The translations under genes were made by a program, and so were the position numbers. A DNA stretch of 64,000 nucleotides, from assembly GCF_023585825.1 (NCBI RefSeq), contig NZ_CP097751.1, positions 62,001 to 126,000 on the forward strand, given 5' to 3'. This DNA is from Candidatus Blochmanniella camponoti (lineage in GTDB: Bacteria > Pseudomonadota > Gammaproteobacteria > Enterobacterales > Enterobacteriaceae). The notes below the pieces were generated by a model. The model did not search any database. It saw nothing but the letters and a program-made list of their open reading frames with translations, and was not told the origin of the DNA. Every line of letters begins with the position of its first letter. Position 1 is the stretch's first letter. Shown here in pieces: positions 20,302 through 31,959 of the stretch.

Positions 20302-21255
20302 TTAAAACCGTAACAACGCTGAACCCCAGGTAAATCCAGCCCCAAACGCTTCTAGTAATACTAGTTGACCTGACTTAATGCGACCATCACGTACAGCTTC
20401 ATCTAACGCTAAAGGAACAGAAGCTGCAGATGTATTCCCATGTCTATCAAGCGTAATTACTACTTTTCTCATATCCATATCTAATCGTTTAGCAGTAGCA
20501 GAAATAATTCTTAAATTAGCCTGATGAGGGACTAACCAATCTAATTCATCTTGATGTAAATTGTTAACATTCAAAGTTTCATCTATAACGCGCGCTAAAA
20601 CAGAAACAGCTATTTTAAATACTTTGTTGCCAGACATGGTTAAATAATTAGATATAGTAGGACTCTTCCTATTACAATTAGGCAGAGTCAATAAATCCCC
20701 ATGATCTCCATCTGCATGTAAGTGAATAGAAATAATACCTGGTGTTTTCGAACGACCAAGTACTACTGCCCCTGCTCCATCCCCAAATAAAATCAATGTT
20801 CCACGATCTCTAGGATTTAGAGTATGACTTAAAGTATCTGATCCTACAACCAAAGCATAATCTACACTTCCATTTTTAACATATTGATCTGCTACACCTA
20901 GCGCATAAACAAATCCAGAACAAGCTGCTGATAAGTCGAAGGCAATAGTATCTCGTATATGTAGATCACGTTGAATTTGACATGCTGAACTAGGAAATGC
21001 ATGACTGGAAGATGTAGTTGCAACAATAATAATCCCTACTTTGTCAGCGTGCACACGAGACATATCTAAAGCTCTTTTAGCAGCAAAATAACCCATTTTG
21101 GCAACAGTTTCATCAGAAGTAGAAATACGCCGTTCTTGAATACCAGTACGGGCAACAATCCATTCATGCGATGTATCTACCATTTTTTCTAAAACAATAT
21201 TAGATCTAATGTTTTTAGGTAAATAACTCCCTGTTCCAAGAATTCTAGTAAACAT
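20302..21255 (-). CDS. fabH: 3-oxoacyl-ACP synthase III
   Basis: FabH starts fatty-acid synthesis by condensing acetyl-CoA with malonyl-ACP. All three catalytic positions are visible: cysteine in [10 protein letters not shown], histidine in PHQANLRII, asparagine in [11 protein letters not shown]. The 317 residues match E. coli exactly in length. It follows plsX by five bases. With fabF absent here, other elongation must depend on a synthase encoded outside the window, for example FabB. Confidence 0.97.
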   Translation of the reverse strand: MFTRILGTGSYLPKNIRSNIVLEKMVDTSHEWIVARTGIQERRISTSDETVAKMGYFAAKRALDMSRVHADKVGIIIVATTSSSHAFPSSACQIQRDLHIRDTIAFDLSAACSGFVYALGVADQYVKNGSVDYALVVGSDTLSHTLNPRDRGTLILFGDGAGAVVLGRSKTPGIISIHLHADGDHGDLLTLPNCNRKSPTISNYLTMSGNKVFKIAVSVLARVIDETLNVNNLHQDELDWLVPHQANLRIISATAKRLDMDMRKVVITLDRHGNTSAASVPLALDEAVRDGRIKSGQLVLLEAFGAGFTWGSALLRF

Positions 21256-21260
21256 GTATA

Positions 21261-22319
21261 TTAATGATTATTTTTAGATAGCACTGCACTTAATTGATGA
21301 GAAATTTTTTCTGGAACCTCCCGTTCCACGGCATGCATTGCCTGTGTGATAGCGGCAATAAATGCGTGTTGATTAGCTGCTCCGTGACTTTTTATTACCG
21401 TACTACGTAAACCTACCAAGTGAGCACCATTATACCAATCAGGGTTAAATTGATTAAATTGCTTAAACAGATACTTTCTGATCCAAAAATTAATAATTTG
21501 CATAAACCAGTTCAGCTTATTTTTTTTTCCTGACGATTGTAATGTTGATAAAATAACTCTTATAACTCCTTCCATAGTCTTTAAAGTAATATTGCCAATA
21601 AATCCATCACAAACCAAAACATCTGTTTTCCCCATTAATAAATCATTTGCCTCAACATAACCAACATAATGAATTGATGAAATAGTATGCAATATCCTGG
21701 AAGCATGACGAATATTATCCAATCCTTTAGTTTCTTCCGATCCGATATTTAATAATGCTACTCTTGGATTACTTACTCCTAAAATTTGCTGTGACAATAC
21801 TGAACCCATGATCGCAAACTGTACCAGCATTGCTCCATCACATGAAATATTCGCGCCTAAATCTAAAATAACAGTTTTTCCTTGTTTTTGGTGCGGCAGC
21901 AACGTTGTTAAAGCAGGACGTTCAATACCGTGTACAGACTTAAGCACTAATTTAGACAAACCCATGAGAGCCCCTGTATTTCCTGCGCTAACACAAGCGT
22001 GAGCGCGACCCGACTTGATAAGCTCTAAAGCTACACGCATCGAGGTATCTTTGCTTACTCTGATAGCTTGAGCAGGCCTCACATCTCCGCTTATTACCGA
22101 TTTTGCTGGAATAACAGTTAATCTATCAAGAAGACCTATAGACTTTGATGCTGCTAATATGGGTAAAATTGCATCAGGATTTCCAACAAGTAACAATCTA
22201 AGTTTTGGATATAAAGATAATGCTTGTAAAGAAGCAGGCACCGTTACCACAGGACCAAAATCGCCACCCATTGCATCTAATGCAATAACCAAATTTTGTA
22301 GCTGTATATCGTTTTTCAA
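21261..22319 (-). CDS. plsX: Phosphate acyltransferase
   Basis: PlsX makes acyl-phosphate from acyl-ACP, linking fatty-acid and phospholipid synthesis. The 352 residues (E. coli 356) show [47 protein letters not shown] and [13 protein letters not shown]. The start is a TTG at 22319, supported by GAGAAG six bases upstream; no ATG precedes the conserved GGDFGP motif. It follows rpmF by three bases. Confidence 0.96.
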   Translation of the reverse strand: MKNDIQLQNLVIALDAMGGDFGPVVTVPASLQALSLYPKLRLLLVGNPDAILPILAASKSIGLLDRLTVIPAKSVISGDVRPAQAIRVSKDTSMRVALELIKSGRAHACVSAGNTGALMGLSKLVLKSVHGIERPALTTLLPHQKQGKTVILDLGANISCDGAMLVQFAIMGSVLSQQILGVSNPRVALLNIGSEETKGLDNIRHASRILHTISSIHYVGYVEANDLLMGKTDVLVCDGFIGNITLKTMEGVIRVILSTLQSSGKKNKLNWFMQIINFWIRKYLFKQFNQFNPDWYNGAHLVGLRSTVIKSHGAANQHAFIAAITQAMHAVEREVPEKISHQLSAVLSKNNH

Positions 22320-22322
22320 AAA

Positions 22323-22493
22323 TTACTTCTCAATCATTTTTCGCCCACGATAAAATCCATCAAAAGTAACACAATGACGTCGATGTATTTCTCCAGATGT
22401 CCGATCTATTGATATAGTAACCGAACGCAGCGCATGATGAGAACGACGCATTCCTCTTGTAGAACGAGTAGATTTATTTTGTTGTACGGCCAT
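22323..22493 (-). CDS. rpmF: 50S ribosomal protein L32
   Basis: This 56-residue protein reads [20 protein letters not shown] at the start and ends [10 protein letters not shown], a near full-length match to L32 (57 residues in E. coli). The paired cysteines of some bacterial L32 are absent, as in enterobacteria. It heads the rpmF-plsX-fabH-fabD-fabG-acpP operon, and a ribosome site (GGAGAG) lies just upstream of the ATG. Confidence 0.97.
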   Translation of the reverse strand: MAVQQNKSTRSTRGMRRSHHALRSVTISIDRTSGEIHRRHCVTFDGFYRGRKMIEK

Positions 22494-23437
22494 GCTATAC
22501 TCTCCTTTTGATATATTTCAATATTATTTTTCATCCAAAGACCGATCTAATCTGAATGAGATCGACTAATAATTAAAATATTCACTTATTTAATCACACA
22601 CCTGTAGTTTTTTAAGATAGAAATATTGTTTATTTTCAATATAAAAATAATTATTTACCAGAAAATATATTATGATTAATTATCTATCGTTCCGCAAATA
22701 TAATTTTTTATTTATTTAACCTACCTTTTTTATATTATCACAAAACATGCTTCTAACTGTTTAAAAAAATAGTGACCCCATATAATCACCACATTTACAC
22801 ACATAATTATATATTTTAAACTGCATAAAAATGCAGTTGATATAAAATATATTATATACATTATAATGCTGTATTTTTACAGTTTCATTTTATGAACCTA
22901 CTGCTTCTTAAAATAAGAAATATCATTTAAGACACATTAAAAATAGATCTTTTAACATCGATCACTAACACATTGATCCAACTAATAAAATTTCATGATA
23001 TATTTCAACAAAATTCAACTCACTTAAATATATACAATCCTTAACTCATGATATTATATAGCTCATCCTAAATATTACATTCTTACTTATAATTAACATT
23101 ACTAAAATATACATATACTCTACAACTTATCAAAAAATTGATTAATTTTTTATTCTTTAAGATAAATTTTCTAAATATTTGTAACTAACATTAACTGCGC
23201 AGAATAATTAAATTATACGGTTACTTCAAAAAACTCATTGTTTCATAATATTTTTTATATTAAAAATAAGTAATTAAATCAATGTGTAATTTACGTATAT
23301 TTTTTATTAAAAAAATAAATAGGCACAATTATTTTAAAATAAAATTACGCATATCATCCTTCTAATAGAAATTAACAATAATAAATTTTAATTATTTTAA
23401 ATAATCTATATTTCTACTAATATTTTCCAATAAACAA
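22494..23437. other. Gap rpmF-rluC, former yceD/yceF region
   Basis: About 940 very AT-rich bases sit where E. coli has yceD and yceF. No ORF or fragment of either was recognised. The promoter of the rpmF-fab operon should lie in the first part (22494-22700), but I could not assign hexamers. Confidence 0.5.
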
Positions 23438-24409
23438 TCACAATTTTTTTATAGATAAATTTCTTAAAAAAAATAAGCAATTGTGAAATGATTGACCTAA
23501 TGGCGCATATATATGGAAATTTTTTTTTGTGTTTGGATGGATAAAACGCAATATAGAAGCATGTAAGAATAATCGATTAAATCCAAATCGTTTAAATAGA
23601 GTATTAGATTGATAATTACCATACCGGTTATCCCCTACAATAGGATGACTCGCGTATTGAGTATGTACTCTAATCTGATGTGTGCGTCCAGTAATAGGTT
23701 TAATTGCCAGAAAAGTCGCTACGCTATCAAAATATTCTTTAATTTGAAAATGAGTTGTAGAAAATTTTCCCTTTTCCGAGTCTATGTAAACAACTCTGCT
23801 ACTGTTAAGTAAAGTGTTTTTTTTAAACAATGGCGCGGATACTATTTGTAGATTTACATCCCATTTTCCATGTACTAAAGCTAAATATTCCTTTTTCATA
23901 TTTTGTAAACGTAACTGTTCATGTAAATATACTAAAGCAGTACGTTTTTTAGCCACTAATAACACACCAGAAGTTTCTCTATCTAAACGATGAACTAACT
24001 CTAAAAACTGTGCTTTAGGACGCAATGCTCGTAATCCTTCAATAACACCAAATTTAAGACCACTTCCTCCATGTGCAGCAATGCCAGTAGGCTTGTTCAG
24101 TGCTAATAAATAATCATCTTCATAAATTATGATATTCTGTAAAAATGCAACTTCTTCCATATATTTCGTATTAAATCTATTGATTTTTATTCCTCTTATT
24201 GGAGGAATTCTTAATAAATCTCCTATTTGCAACTTATACTGAAATTTAATTCTTTTTTTGTTAACACGTATTGCACCAGTTCGTATAATTCTATAAATCA
24301 TAGATTTAGGTGCTACTTTTAAATAAGTATACAAAAAATTATCAATTCTTTGACCAGAAGAACTTGAAGAAATTCTAATAGAATGTATATGAATATCATG
24401 TTCTTTCAT
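23438..24409 (-). CDS. rluC: 23S rRNA pseudouridine synthase C
   Basis: RluC makes pseudouridine at 955, 2504 and 2580 of 23S rRNA in E. coli. An N-terminal S4 domain (GQRIDNFLYTYLK, KSMIYRIIRTGAIRVNKKRIK) precedes the catalytic domain with the aspartate in LVHRLDRETSGVLLVAKK and later TGRTHQIRVHTQYASHPIVGD. I use the ATG at 24409 (323 residues, E. coli 319); a TTG five codons upstream is less likely. It is divergent from rne as in E. coli. Confidence 0.95.
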   Translation of the reverse strand: MKEHDIHIHSIRISSSSSGQRIDNFLYTYLKVAPKSMIYRIIRTGAIRVNKKRIKFQYKLQIGDLLRIPPIRGIKINRFNTKYMEEVAFLQNIIIYEDDYLLALNKPTGIAAHGGSGLKFGVIEGLRALRPKAQFLELVHRLDRETSGVLLVAKKRTALVYLHEQLRLQNMKKEYLALVHGKWDVNLQIVSAPLFKKNTLLNSSRVVYIDSEKGKFSTTHFQIKEYFDSVATFLAIKPITGRTHQIRVHTQYASHPIVGDNRYGNYQSNTLFKRFGFNRLFLHASILRFIHPNTKKNFHIYAPLGQSFHNCLFFLRNLSIKKL

Positions 24410-24928
24410 AATAAACCATGGCAATTACATAATTGTTTTAATATAATAATAAAGATAATAAAAAAATCATAATTTTAGAAAACTAATATAAGTTTGCATG
24501 ATAAATACTGTAAATATTGATATATTTAATATTCGCAATTAATAATTTTAAATTAAAAAACTTAATTTCACACGTATATAATTTTTATAGTGTTATTTTT
24601 TCATCTAATACCAAGTACAATTATTAGTTCATTTGATTATAGTAAGATTACTTATAGCTGATGTATTCTTAAAAAATAACAACAATAATAAATATTATTC
24701 GTAATGATGTTATGTACAATACAATAGTCTATCGATAACTAATATTATGATTTGCATAGATATATGGTTATTAACAATTCCAGGAACCTTCTAGACAAAA
24801 AATAATTATACATTTAAGTATGTAAATACAAATCTATTAAACATCAAACTATAAAAATACTGAAAATAATTAGATATTTAAATCAAAATATCTACATTTC
24901 AATATATCAACATTGAGCAAAAATTATA
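24410..24928. other. Divergent region rluC / rne
   Basis: These 519 bases should hold the promoters of rluC and rne and the rne leader. In E. coli the long rne 5' untranslated region mediates autoregulation by RNase E. I saw no comparable strong hairpin here and no ORF. Confidence 0.45.
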
Positions 24929-27532
24929 ATGAAAAGAATGTTAATTAACGCTACTCAACAAGAAGAATTACGAGTAGCATTAGTAGATGGGCAACGATTA
25001 TATGATCTAGATATTGAAACAGTAGGTCATGAACAAAAAAAATCAAATATTTATAAAGGAAAAATTATCCGAATTGAACCTAGTTTAGAAGCAGTATTTG
25101 TAGATTATGGAGTCGAACGACATGGATTTCTTCCTATAAAAGAAATCTCACACGAATATTTTCTTTCTTCGTCATCTTCCTATAATAAGTTCAATATTAA
25201 AGAAATTTTATGTGAAGGACAAGAACTAATTGTACAAATAGATAAAGAAGAAAGAGGAAATAAAGGTGCTGCATTAACTACTTTTATCAGTTTAGCAGGT
25301 AGCTATTTAGTACTCATGCCAAATAATCCCAAATCCGGTGGAATCTCAAGACGAATTGAGGGAAACGATCGTATCGGATTAAAAGAAATTCTATCTACTT
25401 TAGAATTACCTGAAGGAATGAGTTTAATTATTCGTACCGCTGGGTTGGGAAAATCTATCGAGGCATTAGAATGGGATTTAACTTCTCGCTTGCAACATTG
25501 GAAAACCATCAAAAATACTGCAGCAAAGCACTTGGCTCCTTTTTTAATTCATCAGGATAGTAATGTTATTGTACGTGCATTTCGAGATTATTTACGCCCA
25601 GATATAGGAGAAATTTTAATTGATAATCCCAAAATTATGAATTTAGCTAAAGAACATATAACTTCTTTAGGTCGCCCAGATTTCACTAAAAAAATAAAAT
25701 TTTATAATGGCGATATTCCTTTATTTAGTCACTACCAGATAGAATCTCAAATAGAATCAGCGTTTCAACGAGAAGTAAGATTGCCATCTGGAGGCTCCAT
25801 TATTATAGACACTACCGAAGCTCTAACAGCAATCGATATTAATTCTGCACGCTCCACTAAAGGAGCAGACATTGAAGATACAGCTTTTCATACCAATTTA
25901 GAAGCAACTGATGAAATAGCACGTCAGTTACGTCTTCGTGATGTAGGCGGATTAATTGTTATAGATTTCATAGACATGACTCCAATTCGACATCAACGAG
26001 AAATTGAAAATAGCTTAAAAATAGCGGTGCATCAGGATCGTGCCCGCATTCAGATAGGACATATTTCTAAATTTGGTCTATTAGAACTATCTAGACAAAG
26101 ATTAAGTACGTCGCTTGGAGAATTAAGTCATCATATTTGCCCACGTTGCAGCGGAACAGGCAGCATTCGTGACAATGAATCTCTTTCTCTATCAATTTTA
26201 CGTTTAATTGAAGAAGAAGCGCTAAAAGATAATACTTATGAAGTACATGCTATCGTTCCTGTAGCTATCGCCTCATATTTACTCAATGAAAAACGAAAAG
26301 CCATTAGCGATATAGAACAACGACAAAAAGGAGTTCGTGCCATCATAGTACCTTACGAACAAATGAAAACTCCAAATTACGAAGTACGACGTATACGTAA
26401 AGGAGAAACATACAATAAACCAAGCTATTTGTTAGCAACAAATCAAGACTATGAAACAACCCAATCATCAGGAGAAATAATTTCTTCAAATTACACTTAT
26501 ACTACAGAAAAACTACAGCCAAAAACAAGCACCGCATCAAATTTAGTACCTATTTATAACAAAATTTTTTATTATGCAAATTTCAAATTGCAATTTAAAT
26601 CAAAAAGAGAAATATCATGGTTTGATAAAATCAAAAATTGTTGCCATAAAATACTCAGTTTATGTATTACAAGTTATAATAATTTAAAACAAATATTATC
26701 AAAAATAATCACCAAAAACATTAATTGGATATATACTAAAATTATATATCAACACAGACCATCTCAAAACACAAATCATTATTTAAAGCCATATCCGAAT
26801 TTTTATTCTAAATACAGTAGTAGTAATAATAATAAAAAAAATTATACCCATAATACAAAAAACAAAACTGATTTAAATAATCATAAAAAAATAACAGATT
26901 TTTTTAATAAAGATAATAGTAACAATACTAAGTCTCTATCGAAATTTAATGACAATATTTACAAATCTGTACCTACTCCCTGCTACACTAATCCAACACA
27001 GTCTATTGAAAAAATAACGAAAAAACCAGCTATACGGAGATATAAAAAAAGATATACGCACAACGTCAAACATCAGCACTTAAATAAGGCACATCATTCA
27101 GAATATTGGATATGGCGAAAACATCACCAATCTGAGCACATCTTGCATATGAAAGTAAATAAAGAACCAGTAGTACCTATAAATATCAATTCCTACAGGA
27201 TATATAATACAGCAAATTCCTGCGTTTTTGACAAAAAAACCACCGTTGCTGAAGTAAACTCTAATACTATTGATAATTCTACAAATATTCATATCTCTGC
27301 TTTGACATCAAATACTCTACATATTCCAAAAAATACCAATACTATTATACACTATCCACATGTCACTCCTAAACATTATAACAACATATCTCAACAAGAC
27401 AACAATAACCGCACACAACTAATTCGGCGTATACGCCGATCTTCTCGTCATTTTCGTATCAATTTTAAATACCGATTACAACGACGTCGAGAAAAAATTG
27501 CCTTAAAAAAATACAATAATATTACTAAATAA
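24929..27532 (+). CDS. rne: Ribonuclease E, shortened scaffold
   Basis: RNase E cuts single-stranded AU-rich RNA in mRNA decay and rRNA and tRNA maturation. The catalytic half is intact: S1 domain (about residues 35-125), DNase I-like part with [12 protein letters not shown] and LIVIDFIDM (metal aspartates), and the zinc link CPRCSGTG. The protein is 867 residues against 1061 in E. coli. After about residue 510 the sequence is rich in asparagine, lysine and threonine. A segment [16 protein letters not shown] may correspond to the membrane-binding helix, and the C-terminal [14 protein letters not shown] resembles the E. coli arginine-rich RNA-binding segment. All that follows it in E. coli, including the PNPase site, is missing. 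Confidence 0.95.
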   Translation: MKRMLINATQQEELRVALVDGQRLYDLDIETVGHEQKKSNIYKGKIIRIEPSLEAVFVDYGVERHGFLPIKEISHEYFLSSSSSYNKFNIKEILCEGQELIVQIDKEERGNKGAALTTFISLAGSYLVLMPNNPKSGGISRRIEGNDRIGLKEILSTLELPEGMSLIIRTAGLGKSIEALEWDLTSRLQHWKTIKNTAAKHLAPFLIHQDSNVIVRAFRDYLRPDIGEILIDNPKIMNLAKEHITSLGRPDFTKKIKFYNGDIPLFSHYQIESQIESAFQREVRLPSGGSIIIDTTEALTAIDINSARSTKGADIEDTAFHTNLEATDEIARQLRLRDVGGLIVIDFIDMTPIRHQREIENSLKIAVHQDRARIQIGHISKFGLLELSRQRLSTSLGELSHHICPRCSGTGSIRDNESLSLSILRLIEEEALKDNTYEVHAIVPVAIASYLLNEKRKAISDIEQRQKGVRAIIVPYEQMKTPNYEVRRIRKGETYNKPSYLLATNQDYETTQSSGEIISSNYTYTTEKLQPKTSTASNLVPIYNKIFYYANFKLQFKSKREISWFDKIKNCCHKILSLCITSYNNLKQILSKIITKNINWIYTKIIYQHRPSQNTNHYLKPYPNFYSKYSSSNNNKKNYTHNTKNKTDLNNHKKITDFFNKDNSNNTKSLSKFNDNIYKSVPTPCYTNPTQSIEKITKKPAIRRYKKRYTHNVKHQHLNKAHHSEYWIWRKHHQSEHILHMKVNKEPVVPININSYRIYNTANSCVFDKKTTVAEVNSNTIDNSTNIHISALTSNTLHIPKNTNTIIHYPHVTPKHYNNISQQDNNNRTQLIRRIRRSSRHFRINFKYRLQRRREKIALKKYNNITK

Positions 27533-27922
27533 ATATGACATAGTGCTAAAATAACTCTCGAAATTTCGTTACATACACATACCTTTCATATGTCTAAAAT
27601 ATAATCCAAAATAAAAACTAGTTCTTTATTTTCTAATAAAATAAATTTACAATTATATTTTAATTTTTAAGATTTACAATCTCTAAAGAAATGACTAATT
27701 AACATAAATATATTTCCTACATGCATGAACCTATATACCTAATTTTAAAAAATTTTATTCGCTGAAAAAGTACATATAGATATTTAAGTATGCTATACTT
27801 AAATATCTATATGTACAATTTTATGAAAATAGATTCCTGAAAATATATATGATTGTAACAATTAATATTGTAAATATACGCTAATACATTTTTTTATGTC
27901 GTTTATATGACGTTAACTACAT
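27533..27922. other. Gap rne-lpxL
   Basis: 390 AT-rich bases with no ORF of note. They contain the perfect 22-base-pair inverted repeat at 27770-27816. Confidence 0.5.
27770..27816 (+). terminator. Perfect 22-base-pair inverted repeat downstream of rne
   Basis: The arms (27770-27791 and 27795-27816, beginning GTACATATAGATATTTAAG) are perfectly complementary around a three-base GCT loop. The sequence AATTTTA follows on the plus strand. It lies 240 bases after rne and 107 before lpxL. A terminator or mRNA-stability hairpin for rne is the simplest reading, but the T-run is weak. Confidence 0.45.
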
Positions 27923-28849
27923 ATGAGAAAACTTCCAGTTTTTAATTACTCTTTTTTGCGCCCACGATTTTGGTTAATTTGGTTAGGTATAGGAACATTA
28001 TATATTTTAGTATTACTCCCTTATCCTATCATACACTATCTTGGTACTAGAATTGGTCGTATTACAAAATATTTTATGATAAATCGCATGCGTATTATTC
28101 GTAGAAACTTAGAACTCTGTTTTCCTAATTTACCAAGTCAAGAACAACAAAATTTGTTCAACAAAAATTGTGAATCGATAGGTATGGGGATATTTGAAAC
28201 TGGCATGGCTTGGTTTTGGTCAGAACATAGAATTAAACGCTGGTTTAAAATTAGCGGGCTAGACAACATAACCCAAGCACGACGAAAAAAAAATCAAGGC
28301 ATATTACTGATTGGGATGCATTTTTTTACTTTAGAATTAGGTGCACGAATTTTAGGTATGCTAAATCCAGGCATTGGTGTCTACCGTCCTAATAATAATC
28401 CATTATTAAACTGGTTACAAACTAAGGGACGATTAAGATCGAATAAAACCATGTTGGACCGTACTAATATTAAAGGTATGATCAAAGCTTTACAACACGG
28501 TGAAATTGTCTGGTATGCACCAGATCATGATTATGGATATAAAAACAGTGTATTCGCCCCCTTATTTGCAGTGTCAAACGCAGCGAGTACTATCGGTACT
28601 TATATACTCACAAAAATAGCCAAACCTGCAATTGTTCCTTTTGTGGCACGCAGATTACCTAATGTTCTCGGATATGAACTACTAATTTTGCCAAATCAAC
28701 AAGATGAAATACCTTTAGATACAAATGTCGATATGATCAAACACATTAATAAAGTAATCGAACAAGTAATCTTACTAGCCCCTGACCAATATATGTGGTT
28801 ACATCGTCGATTTAAAACCCGTCCTCCTGGAGAATCTTCTTTATATTAA
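27923..28849 (+). CDS. lpxL: Lipid A lauroyl acyltransferase
   Basis: LpxL (HtrB) adds laurate to Kdo2-lipid IVA using acyl-ACP in the inner membrane. The 308 residues match E. coli (306). Seen are the N-terminal membrane segment (WLIWLGIGTLYILVLLPYPI), RNLELCFPNL, the catalytic HX4E-type motif HFFTLE in GMHFFTLELGAR, GVYRPNNNP, WYAPDHDYG and the C-terminal MWLHRRFKTRPPGE. Lipid A hexa-acylation would need lpxM, which is not in this window. Confidence 0.95.
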   Translation: MRKLPVFNYSFLRPRFWLIWLGIGTLYILVLLPYPIIHYLGTRIGRITKYFMINRMRIIRRNLELCFPNLPSQEQQNLFNKNCESIGMGIFETGMAWFWSEHRIKRWFKISGLDNITQARRKKNQGILLIGMHFFTLELGARILGMLNPGIGVYRPNNNPLLNWLQTKGRLRSNKTMLDRTNIKGMIKALQHGEIVWYAPDHDYGYKNSVFAPLFAVSNAASTIGTYILTKIAKPAIVPFVARRLPNVLGYELLILPNQQDEIPLDTNVDMIKHINKVIEQVILLAPDQYMWLHRRFKTRPPGESSLY

Positions 28850-29226
28850 TAAAACAAACAAAATCAAACAACTTATTGCAGGCCGATAAAATTACTCATA
28901 TTATATAAATTATTATTGATATAAATTCAGATACGAAAAAATATGCGTAATTTATCCATCTCATTTCATAATTAAATATTATTTAAATCATATTATACTC
29001 ACAATGTTGCTATTTAACTAAGGAATCATTTTTTTTTGAAATTAATAAAAATTAAATTTTTATATACTGCTGAATTTCATACAATTTTTGATATAATAAG
29101 AGACTACATTGATTGATTTTAAGTTATAATTAAACGTTCCTAAAAATTTTTAAAATAATTTTTACAACACTATTAATCATATACAAAAATAACAAAACAT
29201 ATATTTTTTAAACAATGTAAATAAAT
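28850..29226. other. Gap lpxL-ldtC
   Basis: 377 AT-rich bases. No ORF, strong hairpin or T-run terminator was identified. Confidence 0.4.
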
Positions 29227-30175
29227 ATGAATACAAAAATATATTTTTATAATATAATATTTTTTATTACTGGTTTATATCAGTATTTAGCTTCTGCTAC
29301 TGTTTATACATTACCTGATAACAATAATAGACTAATAGGAGAAAATATTGAAATTGTCACACCTAAAAACAATACATATTCTCTTGAGTATTTTTCTGCA
29401 CAATTTCAAGTAGGAATGAGCAACATGTTAGAAGCTAATCCCGACGTCGATGTATATCTTCCAGGTTCAGAAAAAAGATTAATAATTCCACATCAATTAA
29501 TTTTACCAAATACACCTCATTCGGGAATTGTTATCAACAATGCTGAAATGCGATTATACTATTATCCTGAAAAAAAAAATACTGTAATTGTGTTACCGAT
29601 AGCTATCGGGACCATTAAAAATGCAACACCATCACATTGGATAACTTCAATAACACATAAAAAAAAATCCAATTTGGATCCCTACCAAAAATATGCGTGA
29701 TGAATATATTAAACATGGAGAAACCCTACCTACCATATTTCCGTCTGGATCTAATAACCCTATGGGGCTGTATGCTTTATACTTGGAAAAAAATTACGCA
29801 ATCCACGGCACCAATAAAAATTTTGGAATTGGCCTTAGAATAACTCGAGGCTGCATAAGATTACGGCCTGAAGATATTAAATACTTATTTAACGTTGTCC
29901 CCGTCGGTACTAAAGTGCAGTTTATAAATGAACCTGTGAAAAGTACTGTTGAAAAAAATGGTATGCGGTATTTAGAAATTCATAATCCTTTGTCTTGTAA
30001 CAAAGAAAAAAAACAATCAGAAGCATCGATAATAGAACATTTAAAACAGCAAATACGATCTATATTAATAAACGATTCCAACGTAGATTATGAAATAATT
30101 AACAAAGCATTAAAAGATCGTTCTGGTATACCAATAAACATCACACGTAAATTTACCAACAATGAAAACAAATAA
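29227..30175 (+). pseudogene. ldtC: L,D-transpeptidase LdtC (YcfS) split by a frameshift at a nine-A run
   Basis: LdtC-type enzymes attach Braun lipoprotein to peptidoglycan. The first frame (29227-29700) has a signal-like N-terminus, LysM-like segment, and IVINNAEMRLYYYP; it stops at 29700. The second frame (seen from an ATG at 29693) ends the enzyme, with YAIHGTNKNFGIGLRITRGCIRL holding the catalytic histidine and cysteine. Reading through in the second frame upstream of that ATG restores NPIWIPTKN, which matches the family. The frames meet at A9 (29659-29667); losing one A or gaining two would fuse them into one protein of about 315 residues. All key residues are kept, so this may be a slippage-rescued gene, a recent pseudogene, or a sequencing error. 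Confidence 0.85.
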
Positions 30176-30317
30176 CTATTATAAATAGCCATCTATATTA
30201 AACATAATGGCATTGCACTTTAAACACATACTAAAAATTATCAAATCAATTTATTTTTAAATAAAAACCATTTTTAATATTTAAAAACTTTTATCCCACA
30301 ATAGCATTATAACAAAC

Positions 30318-30399
30318 TACCCGGGACGAGATTTGAACTCGTACAGTCAAAGCCGAGGGATTTTAAGTCCCTTGTGTCTACCAATTCCACCACCCGGGC
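30318..30399 (-). tRNA. leuZ: tRNA-Leu (UAA)
   Basis: The reverse strand folds as a class II tRNA: acceptor GCCCGGG with CCCGGGT, anticodon TAA in ACTTAAAATC, an extra arm CTCGGCTTTGACTG, and T-loop GTTCAAATC. The 3' CCA is not encoded. It matches E. coli leuZ, which ends the glyW-cysT-leuZ unit next to pgsA. Confidence 0.95.
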
Positions 30400-30413
30400 T
30401 GTTCAGAATAAAA

Positions 30414-30484
30414 AGACGCGTCTCGGAATTGAACCGAGATATACGGATTTGCAATCCGATGCATGACCACTCTGCCAACGCGCC
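30414..30484 (-). tRNA. cysT: tRNA-Cys (GCA)
   Basis: The reverse strand begins GGCGCGTTGGCAGAGTGGTC and has anticodon GCA in GATTGCAAATC, T-loop GGTTCAATTCC, and discriminator U as expected for tRNA-Cys. The CCA end is not encoded. It lies 14 bases upstream of tRNA-Leu, and the two are probably cotranscribed. Confidence 0.95.
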
Positions 30485-30909
30485 TCACAAACAATGTTAA
30501 TCAGATATACAATAAAGTACATAATCCTATCAACATAATCATATTTTAATCATATATTCTTCAGTAACAATTCAAATTATTACTGATTAACTTAGCAAAT
30601 AGTAGATCTACAGTAATCTCAAACTATCCTTTTATTTAAAAAAATACAGTTCTTACACGATACAGATTCAAACATCAACATAATTTTCATCATATTGGCA
30701 TCAGTGATTAAATTCAAATTATATTTTTGTCTTTAAATAAGTGTACATTTACTATATGTGTAATATACATATTTAATGTTTGAATATAATGTAATTTTAC
30801 ACAAATAACCCTATACCTATATATAATAGATATAGGTCAATGCTAATCAATTTCTCAAATAAATACAATTACATTCTGACCTTAAAATCATAATCTATAT
30901 AAATAAAAA
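30485..30909. other. Gap cysT-pgsA, former glyW position
   Basis: 425 AT-rich bases between pgsA and cysT. In E. coli glyW lies here. I found no tRNA-Gly fold, only AT-rich sequence. Confidence 0.5.
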
Positions 30910-31461
30910 TCAATAATTAAACAAGTCATAACGCACAATATATAAATAAAGGCACATAGACCAAAATGTCAATAACACTGAGGCATATAGCGCAACAATG
31001 CCTATAATTACTATCCATTCATCAGAGCTCCATAGTAATGCAGTTAAAGCCAACATTTGTACAAATGTTTTAATTTTGCTAATCCATAAAACCCCAATGC
31101 CGTTACGATTACCAATCGCAGCTACCCATTCACGTAATGCTAATATAATCATTTCACGAATAATTATAATAGACGCTGGTAATGTGACCCACCACGCATG
31201 AAAATGCTCAGCGATTAAAACAAGTGCTGCAACTATCATAACTTTATCTGCTACTGGATCTAAAAATTTACCAAAGCTAGTAGTTTGTTTCCAACGACGA
31301 GCCAAAAACCCATCAAACCAATCTGTGACAGCCGCAACAAAAAACATAATGGTGCATATCATCGGCGCCCACCTTACAGGTAAATAAAACATCACCGTAA
31401 AAAACGGCACCATGATAACACGCAATAAAGTAAGATATGTCGGTATATTAATAAAATCCAT
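30910..31461 (-). CDS. pgsA: CDP-diacylglycerol-glycerol-3-phosphate 3-phosphatidyltransferase
   Basis: PgsA makes phosphatidylglycerol phosphate in the inner membrane, the first step to phosphatidylglycerol and cardiolipin. The CDP-alcohol phosphotransferase signature is complete ([11 protein letters not shown], then [10 protein letters not shown]). Four or more membrane helices are evident. The ATG at 31461 gives [16 protein letters not shown] and 183 residues (E. coli 182); the TTG upstream is unlikely. ClsA (54664) acts further down the same pathway. Confidence 0.95.
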   Translation of the reverse strand: MDFINIPTYLTLLRVIMVPFFTVMFYLPVRWAPMICTIMFFVAAVTDWFDGFLARRWKQTTSFGKFLDPVADKVMIVAALVLIAEHFHAWWVTLPASIIIIREMIILALREWVAAIGNRNGIGVLWISKIKTFVQMLALTALLWSSDEWIVIIGIVALYASVLLTFWSMCLYLYIVRYDLFNY

Positions 31462-31959
31462 AATAACAAAAAACAATTAATCTAACAAAATCAGAATGTT
31501 AACCCTTGAAAATACTACAAATTTACAAATACACATTCCATCCTTTATATTTATACAGAATCTCACATAATAATATTATTCACTATCAATATAACCAAAA
31601 TTCTTAATTAGATAAACCACTACCCATTTACCTTATAACCAATATTCTTATAACATAAAATCGAAATATAGTATCTATTTATTTAATAAACTACATCGTT
31701 GCAACCTTACGTCATAAAATATTTATAAAATACATAATCATCAATTTTCTCTATTATTATGTGATATAATAGAACATGAAGACCACAGTACTCTACTGCT
31801 GTAGATACAATATCTATGAGTTACTATAATTAATTGAGCTGTCTTTAGCCCAGTAAATAACCAATTACACATATTAATATCACGTATTAATATATAAAGA
31901 ATAAATAATCAAAATTCAATTTAATTACTAACATAGTATCGTATATTTAAAACATAATT
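31462..31959. other. Divergent gap pgsA / tRNA-Lys
   Basis: About 500 AT-rich bases between divergent pgsA and the tRNA-Lys gene. In E. coli uvrC lies upstream of pgsA; no trace of it is visible here. No ORF is supported. Confidence 0.45.
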
